Assembly (NCBI GenBank): GCA_020975405.1
Contig: JAIOWQ010000002.1
Coordinates: 2,852,001-2,916,000 of the forward strand
Length of the DNA: 64,000 nucleotides
Direction of reading: 5' to 3'
Source: Keithomyces neogunnii
Lineage: Eukaryota > Ascomycota > Sordariomycetes > Hypocreales > Clavicipitaceae
Part shown: one piece after another, positions 63,445 to 64,000 of the stretch
How positions within the stretch are numbered: position 1 is the stretch's first letter
How the letters are laid out: every line of letters starts with the position of its first letter
Notes under the pieces: generated by a model
Seen by the model: only the letters and a program-made list of their open reading frames with translations
What the model was told of the DNA's origin: nothing
The model's database searches: none
Position numbers and translations under genes: made by a program

Positions 63445-63610
63445 TTCTGTCACACGTAGCGCACACGAAGATGGGTGCAGAAGATATTATAAAAAGCCTT
63501 GATTTTCTACATATGAAATTGACTGTGTGCGCCTCGATTTATAGAGGGCGCCGGTCCCTGTGCGTCGGGCGCGCTGATTCAATAATCCGAGCGCAGGGTG
63601 CTTGATGCAC
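63445..63610. repeat. Dispersed repeat E, copy 2
   Basis: Same ordered landmarks as 40805-40990: CGCACACGAAGATGGGTGCAG, TATAAAAAG, TTTTCTACATATGAAATTGA, GCCTCGATTTATAGAG, GCGTCGGGCGCGC and CAATAATCCGAGCGCAG. Homology fades after about 63610. Confidence 0.65.
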
Positions 63611-63702
63611 AGCGCCTTTTGGCACACGTGCCAGTGACTGGTGAACAGCCGCCCGAGTTCTTTCTGTTTGTGTTTTTAGACGCGGCGGTGCCATAGTCGT
63701 CA

Positions 63703-64000
63703 ATAAAATAGCCTAGGATGCTGCCGACTTGGTCGGCATCCTAGGCGCAGGCAAAGCTGCGGTAGCCAGGCTATTTCTGTTTTAATCACTCTTTTAGCTC
63801 TTTGGCTCTTTTGGCTCTCTCTTATAAATTCTTCATTAATTATAAAGTGGCATTGTGTGTTTTTCCCCTCTGGGCCCTGCCTGCAGCGCTGCACCCCTCA
63901 ACACCACGATGCGCCTGCTAAAAGCATCACTAACTTGGTACGTACCTTAAATTCCTTGTTATCTAATCGCTAATAAGTATTTAAAAGTTATCAGCTATAT
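63703..64000 (+). mobile_element. Foldback-like repeat C, copy 3, cut by the window end
   Basis: It contains TAGGATGCTGCCGACTTGG with its TCGGCATCCTA partner (a hairpin with a short loop), GGCGCAGGCAAAGC and AGCCAGGCTATTT. The GGCTCTTT degenerate array, the TGGCATTGTGTGTTTTTCCC block and one CGCCTGCTAAAAGC unit follow. The order mirrors copy 1 in reverse. The element continues beyond base 64000. Confidence 0.65.

Noticed and set aside
63703..64000. Helitron 3' end (hairpin followed by CTRR)
   Set aside because: A hairpin and CTAG-like bases exist, but the same palindromes occur at both ends of repeat C and there is no consistent TC start; foldback/MITE-like fits better.

Overview
The window looks like nuclear DNA of a filamentous ascomycete (Pezizomycotina; Sordariomycetes/Hypocreales is the best guess). 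Genes are split by introns of roughly 50-60 nt with GTAAGT-type donors and CTAAC/CTAAT branch sites. Protein families are typical of these fungi: SLIP-GC-like large GTPase, NACHT-ankyrin NLR, PNP-domain protein, 2EXR and F-box proteins. GC-rich gene islands sit in AT-rich tracts. Several degenerate genes have glutamine codons turned into TAG/TAA, the CpA to TpA signature of repeat-induced point mutation (RIP). No tRNA, rRNA or CRISPR was seen.

Layout. 1-9.9 kb is gene-poor: an old LTR fragment, an intact two-exon aminoglycoside-phosphotransferase-like gene (5213-6548), a truncated frameshifted argininosuccinate-lyase piece and a dispersed repeat. 10-14 kb holds a 13-exon large GTPase gene, reconstructed here with phases that close to 1,065 aa. 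17.6-20.5 kb is a secreted subtilisin-like protease of 933 aa. 21-26 kb is a graveyard: a PIF1-like helicase relic, a frameshifted conserved fungal gene, and a 2EXR pseudogene with three glutamine-to-stop changes. 27.0-28.85 kb is the most unusual locus: a gene whose 3' half is a run of eight consecutive exons, each exactly 21 nt (7 codons), separated by 53-66 nt introns. It follows an AT-hook-like motif and ends in an acidic tail. One upstream intron carries a lipase-like gene fragment, and a solo LTR with a perfect 5-bp target duplication lies 25 bp downstream.

29-35 kb is repeat-rich: a second LTR in inverse orientation, relics, and a foldback-like element containing a 14-unit GAGCC minisatellite. 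35.5-42.4 kb has an acyltransferase, retroelement debris, a four-exon aldo/keto reductase of the AKR7 type and a small two-exon gene. 42.8-49.2 kb is one 2,136-codon NACHT-ankyrin NLR. After further LTR and foldback repeats, it is followed on the same strand by a 724-codon PNP-domain protein with a proline-rich repeat tail (52.1-54.3 kb); together they resemble a split NLR sensor/effector pair. 56.7-64 kb contains an F-box/LRR pseudogene, a divergent RNase III-domain gene, another RIP-hit pseudogene and further copies of two repeats.

There is no operon-like organisation. The themes are self/non-self or stress proteins (NLR, PNP, SLIP-GC-like GTPase), secreted or detoxifying enzymes (subtilase, AKR, acyltransferase, APH-like kinase), and heavily RIP-damaged mobile DNA. 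This suggests an accessory or subtelomere-like compartment, which is an inference.
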